The position numbers and the translations under genes are program-made. From Photobacterium indicum (lineage in GTDB: Bacteria > Pseudomonadota > Gammaproteobacteria > Enterobacterales > Vibrionaceae): a stretch of 64,000 nt of DNA. The notes beneath the pieces are model-generated. The model was not told where the DNA came from. It saw only the letters and a list, made by a program, of their open reading frames with translations, and did no database searches. Where the stretch lies: the NCBI RefSeq assembly GCF_003026215.1, contig NZ_PYOC01000001.1:992001-1056000 (forward strand), in the 5' to 3' direction. Of this stretch, positions 50,706 to 59,308 are shown piece by piece (positions within the stretch are counted from its first letter, which is position 1; every line of letters begins with the position of its first letter).

Positions 50706-52070
50706 ATGAAAATGAAAACGTTAGTTGCTGCATTATGTTTATTCAGCTTGCCTTTTACGGCATCTGCTACCTCAACATTAGTGGATGCAACGCAAGAAGC
50801 CCAACGTATTCAAGGTGCGCATAATGTGCAACGGGAATCGGGTTTTAAGCAAACAGAACAATCTATTCGCGCCCAGCGTGATGCTTTGATCAAACAGCGT
50901 GTTCAGTTGCAAACTGAAACCGACCAACTAAGCCAAACATTCAGTAAGAATGAAAATAACCTAGCGATATTAGAAGAACAATTGCGTTTAGAAACGGGCA
51001 GTTTAGGCGAACTGTTCGGTGTGGTTCGACAAGCCGCTAAAGATTTACATCAAGAGCTTGAGGCATCGGTAACCGTGGTGGATCGTGCGAAATACGCCCC
51101 TGTTATTGATCAAATAGTCGATGCAAAAGCACTGCCATCGATGGTTCAGCTTAACGGTTTATGGTTAGGCATGGTTGAACAAATTGAGGCAAGCGCACAG
51201 CTGGCATCCGTTTCTGTTCCGTTCATTAATGCTGATGGTCATCAAGCTAACATCAATGCCTATCGTCTAGGTAGCATGGGTCTGATTGGTGAACAAGGTT
51301 ATCTAGCATGGAATGGTGATCGCATTGTCGCTAAACCGTATTTGAAACAGCCTGTAAATGGTCCGGTTTTATCGGGTTTAGCATCGATGTCGCAAGTGGG
51401 CATTATGTCTGTGGTGGTCGATCCTTCACGTGGCGTCATGCTTGAACAGTTAGCGAATGCGCCAGAATTGAAAGATCGTTTAGAACACGGTGGGGTTGTG
51501 GGTAAAGTGATTTTAGGGTTACTTGCGATTGGTGCCATTATCACCTTATTCCGCGGATCGAAACTCTTCATTATTCGCCAGAAAATAAAAGCACAGCTTA
51601 AAAGACCCAATGAGCCGGGTAATAACCCACTAGGCCGCATATTGAACGTGTATAGCCTTGGCGTAAACCAAGCTGACTTAAATATAAAAGAACAGCCACG
51701 TAGTGTCGAAGCATTAGAATTACGTCTTCTTGAAGCTATTGTTGATGAACAACAAGAGCTCGAAAAAGGGCTGTCTATGTTAAAGCTATTGGCGGCATTG
51801 GCACCAATGTTAGGTTTGTTAGGTACAGTTACTGGCATGATTGAAACATTCCAAGTTATTACTCAATTTGGTAATGGTGACCCGAAAGTGATGGCTGGTG
51901 GTATTTCAACGGCATTAGTTACAACGGTGCTTGGTCTTATTTCTGCTATGCCATTGTTGCTTGCACACAATATTCTGAGCACTCAGGCAGATGCTGTACG
52001 CAATATTCTTGAAAAACAGGGTATTAGTTTAGTTGCAGAGCAAGCTGAAAAAGTAGGAAGCGCAGCGTAA
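50706..52070 (+). CDS. ttpC: TtpC-like MotA/TolQ/ExbB protein with periplasmic domain
   Basis: 454 residues. A signal peptide (ending 'TASA') and a periplasmic coiled-coil region (about 25-250) are joined to a three-span MotA/TolQ/ExbB proton-channel domain (from about 265). The channel part has 'LSMLKLLAALAPMLGLLGTVTGMIETFQVI' and 'ISTALVTTVLGLISAMPLLLAHN'. This fusion is the hallmark of TtpC, the extra component that vibrio TonB2 systems need. It ends with a one-base overlap (TAATG) on exbB. Confidence 0.88.
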   Translation: MKMKTLVAALCLFSLPFTASATSTLVDATQEAQRIQGAHNVQRESGFKQTEQSIRAQRDALIKQRVQLQTETDQLSQTFSKNENNLAILEEQLRLETGSLGELFGVVRQAAKDLHQELEASVTVVDRAKYAPVIDQIVDAKALPSMVQLNGLWLGMVEQIEASAQLASVSVPFINADGHQANINAYRLGSMGLIGEQGYLAWNGDRIVAKPYLKQPVNGPVLSGLASMSQVGIMSVVVDPSRGVMLEQLANAPELKDRLEHGGVVGKVILGLLAIGAIITLFRGSKLFIIRQKIKAQLKRPNEPGNNPLGRILNVYSLGVNQADLNIKEQPRSVEALELRLLEAIVDEQQELEKGLSMLKLLAALAPMLGLLGTVTGMIETFQVITQFGNGDPKVMAGGISTALVTTVLGLISAMPLLLAHNILSTQADAVRNILEKQGISLVAEQAEKVGSAA

Positions 52071-52603
52071 TGGAATCGAGTCTTTTTGAAGCGTGGTGGT
52101 TTTCGCTATCACACTTCATGGATCAAGGTGGCCCCATTTTATTATGGTTAGCTGCCACTGTTGTACTGTGCTGGTTGTTAGTTGTCGAGCGAGTCATATT
52201 CCTATATTGCTATTACCCTAAACAGAAAAGGGTGTGGCTAGAAAAATGGCAGCAGCGTGACGATCAAACCTCTTGGTATGCCCATGCAATTCGCAGTGGT
52301 TGGTTGAATGAAGCACGTACTGCACTGAATCAAAATTTGAACTTGATAAAAGTGCTGGTGGCGATTTGTCCAATGCTTGGTTTGTTAGGCACGGTAACAG
52401 GTATGATTTCAGTCTTTGATGTAATGGCAACACAGGGCAGCAGCCAACCACGTTTAATGGCATCGGGTATTTCACTAGCTACTTTGCCGACAATGGCGGG
52501 AATGGTAGCGGCACTAGCGGGGATGTTTGTTCATGCGCGTTTGGCAAAAGCCTGTTATTGGCGTGAATTGAAGTTAGAAAAATTATTAAGGAGTCAGCAA
52601 TGA
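52070..52603 (+). CDS. exbB: ExbB proton channel subunit (TonB2 type)
   Basis: 177 residues, three membrane spans. 'GGPILLWLAATVVLCWLLVVERVIFLY' is the first span; 'VLVAICPMLGLLGTVTGMISVFDVMA' and 'ISLATLPTMAGMVAALAGMFVHARL' are the conserved later spans. With ExbD it passes the proton motive force to TonB. It overlaps ttpC by one base and exbD by four, so the operon is tightly coupled. Confidence 0.9.
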   Translation: MESSLFEAWWFSLSHFMDQGGPILLWLAATVVLCWLLVVERVIFLYCYYPKQKRVWLEKWQQRDDQTSWYAHAIRSGWLNEARTALNQNLNLIKVLVAICPMLGLLGTVTGMISVFDVMATQGSSQPRLMASGISLATLPTMAGMVAALAGMFVHARLAKACYWRELKLEKLLRSQQ

Positions 52604-53004
52604 GATTAAGCCGTCCATCTTCAGCCCGTGAAGAAGCACAAATTGATATGACTTCAATGCTCGATATTGTTTTCATCATGCTTATATTCTTTATTGTAAC
52701 GAGTTCATTTGTGCGCGAATCAGGCGTAGAAGTGAACCGTCCGCAAGCCAGTAATGTGGTAAGCCAGAAAGATGCGGGTATTTTTGTTGCGGTTACATCT
52801 GCGAATGACATTTTTATTGATAAGCGTGTAGTTGATGCTGAACGCGTACAAGCAGTACTAGAGCATTTGTTACTTGAACAACCAGACGCTTCATTAGTGA
52901 TTCAAGCCGATGAACATGCGTATAACGGTACTGTGGTTAAAGTAATGGATGCGGCAAAAGGGGCGGGTGTGAAGAATATTGCACTGGCTGCGGAGAAGCG
53001 TTAA
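52600..53004 (+). CDS. exbD: ExbD biopolymer transport protein (TonB2 type)
   Basis: 134 residues. 'AQIDMTSMLDIVFIMLIFFIVTSSF' carries the functional Asp in the single membrane span, and 'ASLVIQADEHAYNGTVVKVMDAAKGAGVKNIALAAE' is the periplasmic domain. Start overlaps the exbB stop (ATGA) and its stop overlaps the tonB start (TAATG). Confidence 0.92.
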   Translation: MRLSRPSSAREEAQIDMTSMLDIVFIMLIFFIVTSSFVRESGVEVNRPQASNVVSQKDAGIFVAVTSANDIFIDKRVVDAERVQAVLEHLLLEQPDASLVIQADEHAYNGTVVKVMDAAKGAGVKNIALAAEKR

Positions 53005-53687
53005 TGGCATCAGATTCAGTATCAGCTAGAACATCTGTTTCGGTATTTCAAACCGGAGTATCTCAAACACCGGTATTTCGCTTAGTGTTAGCGTTGCCTA
53101 TTTCGATATTTGTCGCGTTAGGTTTGTTTACGTTTATGGCATGGATGGTCGATAACGGCCACCAAGGTTCACCAGAACAAAGCCAGAACCTCGCGTTTGA
53201 TATGGTGATGGTTGAACAAGAACAAGATGCGCAGCGCCGTCAGCGAACAGTGCCAGAAAAGCCTGAAACCCCAGAACCGCCACCTGAAGCTGTACCTAAA
53301 AGTTCACAATCTGCGACTTCAACCCCTGTGCCATCAATGCCGAATTTAGGATTAGACACTGCGGTTACGGGGCTAGCCATTAATTTACCGACCTTTTCTG
53401 ACTTTGGTGCAAATCAACAAGCGATGCTTTTATACCGTGTTGAACCGCGTTATCCTGCACGGGCTATGAAGCAAAAAGCAGAAGGTTATGTTGTTTTGTC
53501 GTTTACGATTGATCCGCAGGGGCGTCCTACAACAATTGATGTAATTGATGCTAAACCGCGAAGGTTGTTTGAAAAAGAAGCTGTTCGAGCCCTGCGTAAA
53601 TGGAAATATCAACCAAAAGTCGTTGATGGTAAATCAATCGCACAAGTCGGTCAGACGGTTAGATTGGAGTTTAAGATAAGCCAATGA
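53004..53687 (+). CDS. tonB: TonB energy transducer (TonB2 type)
   Basis: 227 residues. A membrane anchor (about 27-50) is followed by a Pro/Glu-rich linker ('PEKPETPEPPPEAVPK') and the C-terminal TonB domain, 'YPARAMKQKAEGYVVLSFTIDPQGRPTTIDVIDAKPRRLFEKEAVRALRKWKYQP'. It spans the periplasm and opens the outer-membrane receptor. It overlaps the TPR gene by four bases. Confidence 0.92.
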   Translation: MASDSVSARTSVSVFQTGVSQTPVFRLVLALPISIFVALGLFTFMAWMVDNGHQGSPEQSQNLAFDMVMVEQEQDAQRRQRTVPEKPETPEPPPEAVPKSSQSATSTPVPSMPNLGLDTAVTGLAINLPTFSDFGANQQAMLLYRVEPRYPARAMKQKAEGYVVLSFTIDPQGRPTTIDVIDAKPRRLFEKEAVRALRKWKYQPKVVDGKSIAQVGQTVRLEFKISQ

Positions 53688-54859
53688 TCAATATGAAGAA
53701 AGTCGTTATTGCCCTCACTTTAATGCTGTGCATGCAAGTTAATGCCAGTGCTGAAGAGTTGTCTCAATTTACAGCCGGCAAGGTGCAGCGTGCACATAAT
53801 TTACAGCAAGAAGAAAAACTGAATGAAGCCATCGCTGTATTGGCTGATTTAAACCCGAGCCGATCTTATGACAAAGCGTTTGTTAATCGAATGCTGGGTA
53901 TTTTCTATTGGCAGAAAGGTAATACAAACAAAGCCATTCAGAATCTTACATTGGCCGTCAACAGTAACCTATTAGTCGATGAGCAAGCATGGGTAACTCA
54001 ACGCATGCTTGCCGATATTTTATTATCAGAAGAGGCGTTTAAAGCCGCCTTACCGCATTATTACGCGCTCACTCATGCGATACCTGAATTTCAAAAAGCG
54101 GATGAATTGTGGCTTCGTATTGCGCAAACACATTATCAAATTGAGCAATGGCCTAAAGTACTAACTGCATTGAAACGCCATGGCGTATTCAGTAAAAAAG
54201 CAGAAATTCAGCCATTGACGATTAAGCTTGGAGCTCAGTTACAGCTCAAAAAGTGGAAAGCGTCGATTCCGACTTTAAATGCTTTGATTTTACTTGAGCC
54301 CAATAAAACCGTTTGGTGGCAGCAGTTAGCGGGAATTCAATTGCGTATTGGGTGCTCTAACGATGCATTAGATACATTGGCATTAGCGAAACATCAAGGC
54401 GTGGCGTTACGTCAGCAAGATTTGAAAACATTGGCTCAGCTTTATGCCCAACGAGGCATTCCAGAACGTGCCGCACAGATCATCAATGAACTAGAAAATG
54501 CGTACAGTGATGCCAAATTATTATCTGACCAAGCAATGTATTGGCAGGTAGCAAAGGAGTGGGATAAGGCGATAGCGGTGTGGTCGAAAGCAGCACAGCT
54601 AAACGCTAAATACCGTTGGGAACTCGCGCAGTTGTTATTACAAGAAGGGCATTACCATAAAGCCTTAACAGAATTAGAACGGGTTAAACGTAAAGATAAA
54701 CAAGCAGATGTTGAATTGGCAAAAGTTCGGGCTTATTACAAGTTAGAGAACTTTGATAAGGCGATTATTCATGCGAAACAAGCGAATAATATCACCCCAT
54801 CTTCGGCATCGAAAAGTTGGGTTAAGTACCTAAGTCAGATCCGTAACATGCAAAGCTAA
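53684..54859 (+). CDS. TPR-repeat protein of the TonB2 operon
   Basis: 391 residues with a signal peptide ('VVIALTLMLCMQVNASA'). Repeated helix pairs of tetratricopeptide type run through the protein, for example 'LGIFYWQKGNTNKAIQNLTLAVN', 'LAQLYAQRGIPERAAQIINELENA' and 'YKLENFDKAIIHAKQANN'. A TPR gene closes vibrio TonB2 operons in the same way. Its role is probably scaffolding in the periplasm. The ATG overlapping the tonB stop is used; a second ATG three codons on is possible. A terminator follows. Confidence 0.85.
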   Translation: MINMKKVVIALTLMLCMQVNASAEELSQFTAGKVQRAHNLQQEEKLNEAIAVLADLNPSRSYDKAFVNRMLGIFYWQKGNTNKAIQNLTLAVNSNLLVDEQAWVTQRMLADILLSEEAFKAALPHYYALTHAIPEFQKADELWLRIAQTHYQIEQWPKVLTALKRHGVFSKKAEIQPLTIKLGAQLQLKKWKASIPTLNALILLEPNKTVWWQQLAGIQLRIGCSNDALDTLALAKHQGVALRQQDLKTLAQLYAQRGIPERAAQIINELENAYSDAKLLSDQAMYWQVAKEWDKAIAVWSKAAQLNAKYRWELAQLLLQEGHYHKALTELERVKRKDKQADVELAKVRAYYKLENFDKAIIHAKQANNITPSSASKSWVKYLSQIRNMQS

Positions 54860-54894
54860 GCGTTAACGCGACGCTTGGGTAAGATGAAAATAAG

Positions 54895-54921
54895 AACGGC
54901 AGCCTTAGGGTTGCCGTTTTA
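54895..54921 (+). terminator. Intrinsic terminator after the TonB operon
   Basis: Stem AACGGCA/TGCCGTT, extended by GCC..GGT inside, followed by TTAGTTT. Confidence 0.75.
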
Positions 54922-54985
54922 GTTTGCTTTTTATTCGTTACAAGTTGGAGGGAAACGCCGCCAAAGTAAATAATGTAAATTGAAT

Positions 54986-55004
54986 GCCAATGAAAACGAT
55001 TATC
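54986..55004. promoter_or_regulatory. Fur-box-like site before the second half of the locus
   Basis: GCCAATGAAAACGATTATC matches the Fur consensus at 14 of 19 positions, with the ATTATC half intact. It lies about 50 bp before the PepSY-TM gene. Confidence 0.55.
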
Positions 55005-55053
55005 AATTAAGTTGTGTGCACTCAATATACAACGTCACGATGCAGCTGTTTAC

Positions 55054-55701
55054 ATGTCATCAAATAATAAAACGATGTTAAAAAATAAAGCCGTTCAGGT
55101 TTGGGCTCGTCGCCTACATATTTACATTTCGATGGCTTTGCTATTAGTTGTGCTGTTTTTCTCTGTGACAGGAATAACGCTAAATCGCCCTGAAATTTTC
55201 GTGAAAAGTGAACCTGATAGTCGTGAACAGGTACTTTCATTGCCTGCTGATTTATTCCAGTCCGTAAAAGGTCCATTTGTACCTAATGAACCTGCGATTG
55301 TTGACTACCTAACTAAGCATGCTCAGCTATCTGGTAAGCCCTCTGCGCTACAAGTTTTCACTGAAATAGAAGATGGAGAGCTGATCGAAGGTGAGATCTC
55401 TATGGACTATAAAGGACCAGGTTATAACGTTGCTGTATTTATCGACATGTTAGCAAGAGAGGCGGTTGTCGAGAAATCACATTATGGATTGGTTGCCGTT
55501 CTTAACGATCTTCATAAGGGGCGAAATAGCGGTGATGTGTGGAAGTGGTTCATCGATATTACTGCGTTATTGATGGTGCTTTTTGTGCTCACCGGCGTGT
55601 GCTTACTTGTACCAAAGAAGAAGACGTTCAATACCGCAATTAAATGGACGTTGTTTGGCTCAATTATATCGTTGCTGATTTTCTTTGTTGCTGTTCCTTA
55701 A
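55054..55701 (+). CDS. PepSY-associated membrane protein
   Basis: About 215 residues. A first span ('LHIYISMALLLVVLFFSVTGITLNRPEIF') is followed by a periplasmic loop, and two C-terminal spans start from 'LNDLHKGRNSGDVWKWFIDITALLMVLFVLTGVCLLV'. The 'LNDLHKGR.SG..W.W.ID' segment is typical of the PepSY-associated TM family. These often sit with TonB receptors and may take part in reducing imported metal chelates. A TTG 14 codons upstream is an alternative start. Confidence 0.8.
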   Translation: MSSNNKTMLKNKAVQVWARRLHIYISMALLLVVLFFSVTGITLNRPEIFVKSEPDSREQVLSLPADLFQSVKGPFVPNEPAIVDYLTKHAQLSGKPSALQVFTEIEDGELIEGEISMDYKGPGYNVAVFIDMLAREAVVEKSHYGLVAVLNDLHKGRNSGDVWKWFIDITALLMVLFVLTGVCLLVPKKKTFNTAIKWTLFGSIISLLIFFVAVP

Positions 55702-55743
55702 TATCAAAAAACGTAATTTGGTAATGATTTTAAAAGGTTTGTT

Positions 55744-56280
55744 ATGTCATCTGTTTTTTCTCAAAGAATTAAAAAAAGTCGGCTTATAGCTGCATTTGCT
55801 TTGGTATTCCCCCTTGTTATACAAGCTGCCCCTATTCCTGAAAATGCAAAGATAGAGGTTGAGTTTGAGCTTCCTAAAATAGATACCGCCATGTACGCCC
55901 GACCATATGTTGCTGTATGGATTGAAGATGCGAACCGTAAATCAGTACGAACCGTTGAGTTATGGGTGGGTAAAGACGAGTGGCTAAAAGATTTACGCAG
56001 CTGGTGGCGAAAAGTGGGTCGTTATGATCGTGAACTGGTTGATGCAGTTACATCGGCAACCCGCCCGGCTGGTGAATATCGCTTTGTATGGGATGGTTTA
56101 GATGACCAAGGTAACCGTGTAGAGCAGGGTGACTATACCTTTTATGCTGAAGTTGTTCGTGAACATGGTGGTCGAAATTATTTACGTCAGAAGCTGCAAT
56201 TAAGCAATACCGCATTTGTTCATAAGATTGCGCCAACAGAAGAAACTGGCGATGTCTCGATTAGTTATAAAGTGCGTTAA
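55744..56280 (+). CDS. DUF2271 family periplasmic protein
   Basis: 178 residues with a signal peptide ending 'VIQAA'. 'YVAVWIEDANRKSVRTVELWVGKDEWLKDLRSWWRK' and 'VDAVTSATRPAGEYRFVWDGLDDQGNRVEQGDYTFYAEVVREHGGRN' define DUF2271. Family members cluster with PepSY and flavin-type reductase genes of iron uptake. The catalytic role is unknown. AAAGG seven bases upstream fixes the start. Confidence 0.85.
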   Translation: MSSVFSQRIKKSRLIAAFALVFPLVIQAAPIPENAKIEVEFELPKIDTAMYARPYVAVWIEDANRKSVRTVELWVGKDEWLKDLRSWWRKVGRYDRELVDAVTSATRPAGEYRFVWDGLDDQGNRVEQGDYTFYAEVVREHGGRNYLRQKLQLSNTAFVHKIAPTEETGDVSISYKVR

Positions 56281-56386
56281 CTCATTTTTTATTTACCGTA
56301 CTCAAAATTTCCGTAACAAGCAATTTAAGTAAGGGACTCGATAAAAGTTGCTTACGTGATTATCAAATTAATGAATTAGAGAAAAC

Positions 56387-57226
56387 ATGATGCTTACTAA
56401 TAAAAAGCTTAAAGCGTTAACCATGGCTTGTACTGTTGTTGCAGGTTTAGCGGCTACTGCAACTGCGAATGCACACCCTCGCTGGGTATTACCTTCACAC
56501 TTTACAGTGTCGAAAGAAGGTGGTGATTGGCTAACGTTTGACGTTACAGCGTCACACGGCACGTTTGTGTTTGATAAGCCTGCAGGTAGTGAATCAGCGC
56601 AAGTAGTAATGCCAGATGGTCGTAAAGAGCGTCCTAACTTTGTTATTCGCGGAAAACGTCGTTCAATCTTTGATTTCTATTTTGAAGAAGAAGGCACACA
56701 CAAAGTTCAAATTAACAATGTGCCAAGTTACTACACACAATACAAAGCAGGTCGCCGCGATACAGTGAAATGGGCACCAGCCAATAAAGCAGAGCGCGAT
56801 ACATTATTGCCAGAAAAATCACGTGATGTTGTTACCCAACTTAGCTTTACGCGTGCCGAAAGTTACATAACTGTAGGTAAGCCAACTGACAAAGCATTAG
56901 AAATGGATGGTAAGTACCTTGAATTACTGCCTATTACACACCCTTCAGATATTGTTGAAGGTGAAGAGGTTAGCTTCCAGTTTTACTTCAATGGTGAACC
57001 TCAGCAGGGTGTAACAGCAGAAATTACACGTGAAGGTACGTTATACCGTAATCAACAAGAACAGATCGATGTGATCAGCGACAACGAAGGCAAAGTAACC
57101 TTTACACCAGACGTTGCAGGTCGCTATTTGATGAAAGCGAACTATAAAGGTGAGTTGAAAAACAACCCATTAGCAGATACTGCAAGCGTGAATGTTCACT
57201 TTACGTTCGAAGCCATGCTGAAGTAA
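56387..57226 (+). CDS. DUF4198-type periplasmic protein
   Basis: 279 residues. Signal peptide ends 'TATANA', and the mature protein begins with His ('HPRWVLPSHFTVS'), a common metal-binding start in this family. Later parts are 'WLTFDVTASHGTFVFDKP' and 'GVTAEITREGTLYRNQQEQIDVISDNEGKVTFTPDVAGRYLMKANY', an Ig-like domain. DUF4198 proteins are related to metal-uptake accessory factors such as NikM/CbiK-like components. A periplasmic metal chaperone is a reasonable guess. Confidence 0.8.
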   Translation: MMLTNKKLKALTMACTVVAGLAATATANAHPRWVLPSHFTVSKEGGDWLTFDVTASHGTFVFDKPAGSESAQVVMPDGRKERPNFVIRGKRRSIFDFYFEEEGTHKVQINNVPSYYTQYKAGRRDTVKWAPANKAERDTLLPEKSRDVVTQLSFTRAESYITVGKPTDKALEMDGKYLELLPITHPSDIVEGEEVSFQFYFNGEPQQGVTAEITREGTLYRNQQEQIDVISDNEGKVTFTPDVAGRYLMKANYKGELKNNPLADTASVNVHFTFEAMLK

Positions 57227-57240
57227 TTCTGTTTATTGAT

Positions 57241-57286
57241 AACCTAGCTAGCGTACAGATGCGCCAAGCTAGGTTATATATTTTTT
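57241..57286 (+). terminator. Terminator after the DUF4198 gene
   Basis: AACCTAGCT/AGCTAGGTT 9-bp stem with a 17-base loop, then ATATATTTTTT. It divides the locus into two transcripts unless read through. Confidence 0.65.
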
Positions 57287-57310
57287 ATCAAAGTTATTTA
57301 TAAAACGTAT

Positions 57311-57349
57311 TTATAACAATCGTTATAGCGATTAATAGATTGTTTATAA
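57311..57349. promoter_or_regulatory. Palindromic operator candidate before the DUF6162-ABC genes
   Basis: TATAAC-AATC-GTTATA (57312-57327) is a perfect 6-4-6 palindrome. A larger pair TATAACAATC / GATTGTTTATAA spans 57312-57349. It lies just before the 110-residue protein gene and after a terminator, where a metal-responsive promoter would be expected. It is not a standard Fur or Zur box. Confidence 0.4.
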
Positions 57350-57365
57350 CGTTGTTGAGGTTTTC

Positions 57366-57698
57366 ATGAAAAAACACATCGGTCTGTCACTTTTATCTTT
57401 CTCTGCACTGTCTTTATCTGTCCTTTTTTCGTCTGCGGCAAGTGCCCATTTCCCTTTAATGACATGTTGGTTTGAAGGCGACAAAGTCGCTTGTGAGGCG
57501 GGCTATAGTGACGGGAGTAAAGCAATCGATTATGACGTCAACATGTATGATTACGATGATAACTTGGTCGCGAAAGTGACGACAGATAAGCGTTCAATTG
57601 CTGAATTTACCAAGCCAGAGTCAGATTTCTATTTAGTTTTTGATGCTGGGCACGAAAACCCTGTTGAAGTGGATGTTGTCGAGATCTCAGAAAAATGA
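57366..57698 (+). CDS. Small periplasmic protein of the metal-uptake locus
   Basis: 110 residues. The signal peptide ends 'SAASA' and the mature chain starts 'HFPLMTCWFEGDKVACEAGYSDGSKAIDYDVNMYDYDDN'. It has an N-terminal His, two Cys and many acidic residues, suiting metal binding. Family was not recognised. GAGG precedes the ATG. It overlaps the next gene by four bases. Confidence 0.7.
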   Translation: MKKHIGLSLLSFSALSLSVLFSSAASAHFPLMTCWFEGDKVACEAGYSDGSKAIDYDVNMYDYDDNLVAKVTTDKRSIAEFTKPESDFYLVFDAGHENPVEVDVVEISEK

Positions 57699-58279
57699 TC
57701 ATTCAAATGGTACGCAGTGACGATGGTGGTCGAGAGGGTAAATGGATAGCGTTATCCATTGCATTGATCCTCGCTGTTGCGACTTTATTGTTACCTTATC
57801 ATCAGGCTGCAATAGCGCAACAAGCCGTAAAAAGTTATCAAATTTCGATTAAAGATCTTGATACCGAATCATTAGCGATGATCGCTGAACTACGGTTAGC
57901 ACATGAAGAAATTCGCAACATTTACCAAGACGGTGTTGATTTTGAAAACCGTGAAATATGGGCTGACATTTCAGAACTTGAAGCCTTGTGGATTGCGCCC
58001 TTTATTCAAGATAAAAGCTGGGAACGTAAAGGTAAACATGCGTGGAGCAAAGTAGCACCTGCATTCTATCAAGGTATTCCTGAACTGGATTCTGGCACGG
58101 TATCGACCATTCTACATACTGCTCAGGCAGATCCTGATATTTGGCTGAATCTTTCAGGAACAGCGAAGCCTTTCATGTCTGCTGGTAGTCAATTAGACAA
58201 AGCGTGGTTAATGAATGCTGGTTGGAAGCAGGTCGTTTTTGCAAATGCAGCTAGCCATCAAGATGAACAAGCGCATTAA
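57695..58279 (+). CDS. Single-span membrane protein (DUF6162-like)
   Basis: 194 residues. One membrane span (about 18-38, 'ALSIALILAVATLLLPYHQA') is followed by a periplasmic domain with 'SLAMIAELRLAHEEIRNIYQD', 'WADISELEALWIAPFIQDKSWERKGKHAWSKV' and 'DPDIWLNL'. This recalls DUF6162 proteins that accompany ZnuABC-like transporters. It starts inside the end of the preceding gene (ATGA). Confidence 0.65.
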   Translation: MIIQMVRSDDGGREGKWIALSIALILAVATLLLPYHQAAIAQQAVKSYQISIKDLDTESLAMIAELRLAHEEIRNIYQDGVDFENREIWADISELEALWIAPFIQDKSWERKGKHAWSKVAPAFYQGIPELDSGTVSTILHTAQADPDIWLNLSGTAKPFMSAGSQLDKAWLMNAGWKQVVFANAASHQDEQAH

Positions 58280-58346
58280 CAACATGCATTTTGTTTTCAG
58301 TTAATCACATATGTTCTTTTCTTTTTAAGAAACACGGTAGTGACTC

Positions 58347-59306
58347 ATGATTTCCAAATTTATTAAAGCGGCAACGACCGTTATTTTCGTTTTAGGTGCA
58401 AGCCTAGTACATGCGCAAGATTCTACTCAGAATGCTATTCCGGATTTTTCGAATAACCAAGGCAACGATAAGCTGACCATTGGTATTACACTTCAACCTT
58501 ACTATAGCTACGTTAAAGCGGTTGTGGGTGATAAAGCGAATGTGCTGCCATTAGTTGATGCTGGTTTTAACCCTCATAACTATTTACCACAGCCGAATGA
58601 CCTGCGCCGTTTAAAGCAGATGGATGTGATTGTCGTTAACGGCATTGGTCATGATGATTTTGCTCTTAAAGTGATAAAAGCAGCCAATCGTGATGATCTT
58701 ATCGTAATCGAAGCCAATAAAGATGTACCGCTATTGCCTGCACTGGGTGAATCGGTGGGAGACGGCGCTGTAAATCCCCATACGTTTGTTGGCCTTTCGA
58801 CAACCATTCAAAAGGTTTACACCATTGCCAGTGAACTGGCGAAAATTGACCCAGATAATGCACGTACATATCGTAAAAATGCCCGCACTTATGCAACGCA
58901 ATTTCGCATGATGAAACGTGAAGCGATGTTGACCTTGGGTGATCTTGATACTGCAGGTATGAAAGTAGCCACAACACATAATGCCTATGGTTATATTCTG
59001 CAAGAATTTGGTGTCGATGTCGCGACAGTGATTGAACCTGCGCATGGTGTCGAGCCGAGTGCAAGCCAGCTGCAAGGTACTATTGAGAAAATTCGCGCAT
59101 CCGGTATCGATGTTCTTTTCTATGAATTGAATATGCCTAATCGATACGTAGAAACCATTGAAGAGGCAACGGGTGTTCAGCTATATCGTTTTTCTCACAT
59201 GACGCATGGAGAATATGAAAACGATAAAGTTGCCATTGAAATGAAAGAGAATTTAACAACATTGGTTGAAGCAATGAAATTTGCCGCAACGAAGCAAGGA
59301 AACTGA
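58347..59306 (+). CDS. Metal-binding protein of ABC importer (ZnuA/TroA family)
   Basis: 319 residues, signal peptide ending 'LVHAQ'. The TroA-fold metal ligands can be traced: His in 'FNPHNYLPQP', His in 'VNPHTFVGL', His in 'TTHNAYGYILQEFG' and an acidic residue in the C-terminal domain near 'LFYELNMP'. The His-rich acidic loop of zinc-specific ZnuA is missing, so manganese, iron or another metal is possible. It precedes the ATPase and permease genes in one operon. Confidence 0.88.
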   Translation: MISKFIKAATTVIFVLGASLVHAQDSTQNAIPDFSNNQGNDKLTIGITLQPYYSYVKAVVGDKANVLPLVDAGFNPHNYLPQPNDLRRLKQMDVIVVNGIGHDDFALKVIKAANRDDLIVIEANKDVPLLPALGESVGDGAVNPHTFVGLSTTIQKVYTIASELAKIDPDNARTYRKNARTYATQFRMMKREAMLTLGDLDTAGMKVATTHNAYGYILQEFGVDVATVIEPAHGVEPSASQLQGTIEKIRASGIDVLFYELNMPNRYVETIEEATGVQLYRFSHMTHGEYENDKVAIEMKENLTTLVEAMKFAATKQGN

Positions 59307-59308
59307 TT

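Noticed and set aside
51299-51838. 180-codon frame antisense to ttpC
   Set aside because: Overlaps a strongly supported gene; composition is that of a reverse shadow (many Ser, Ile, Thr, Pro).
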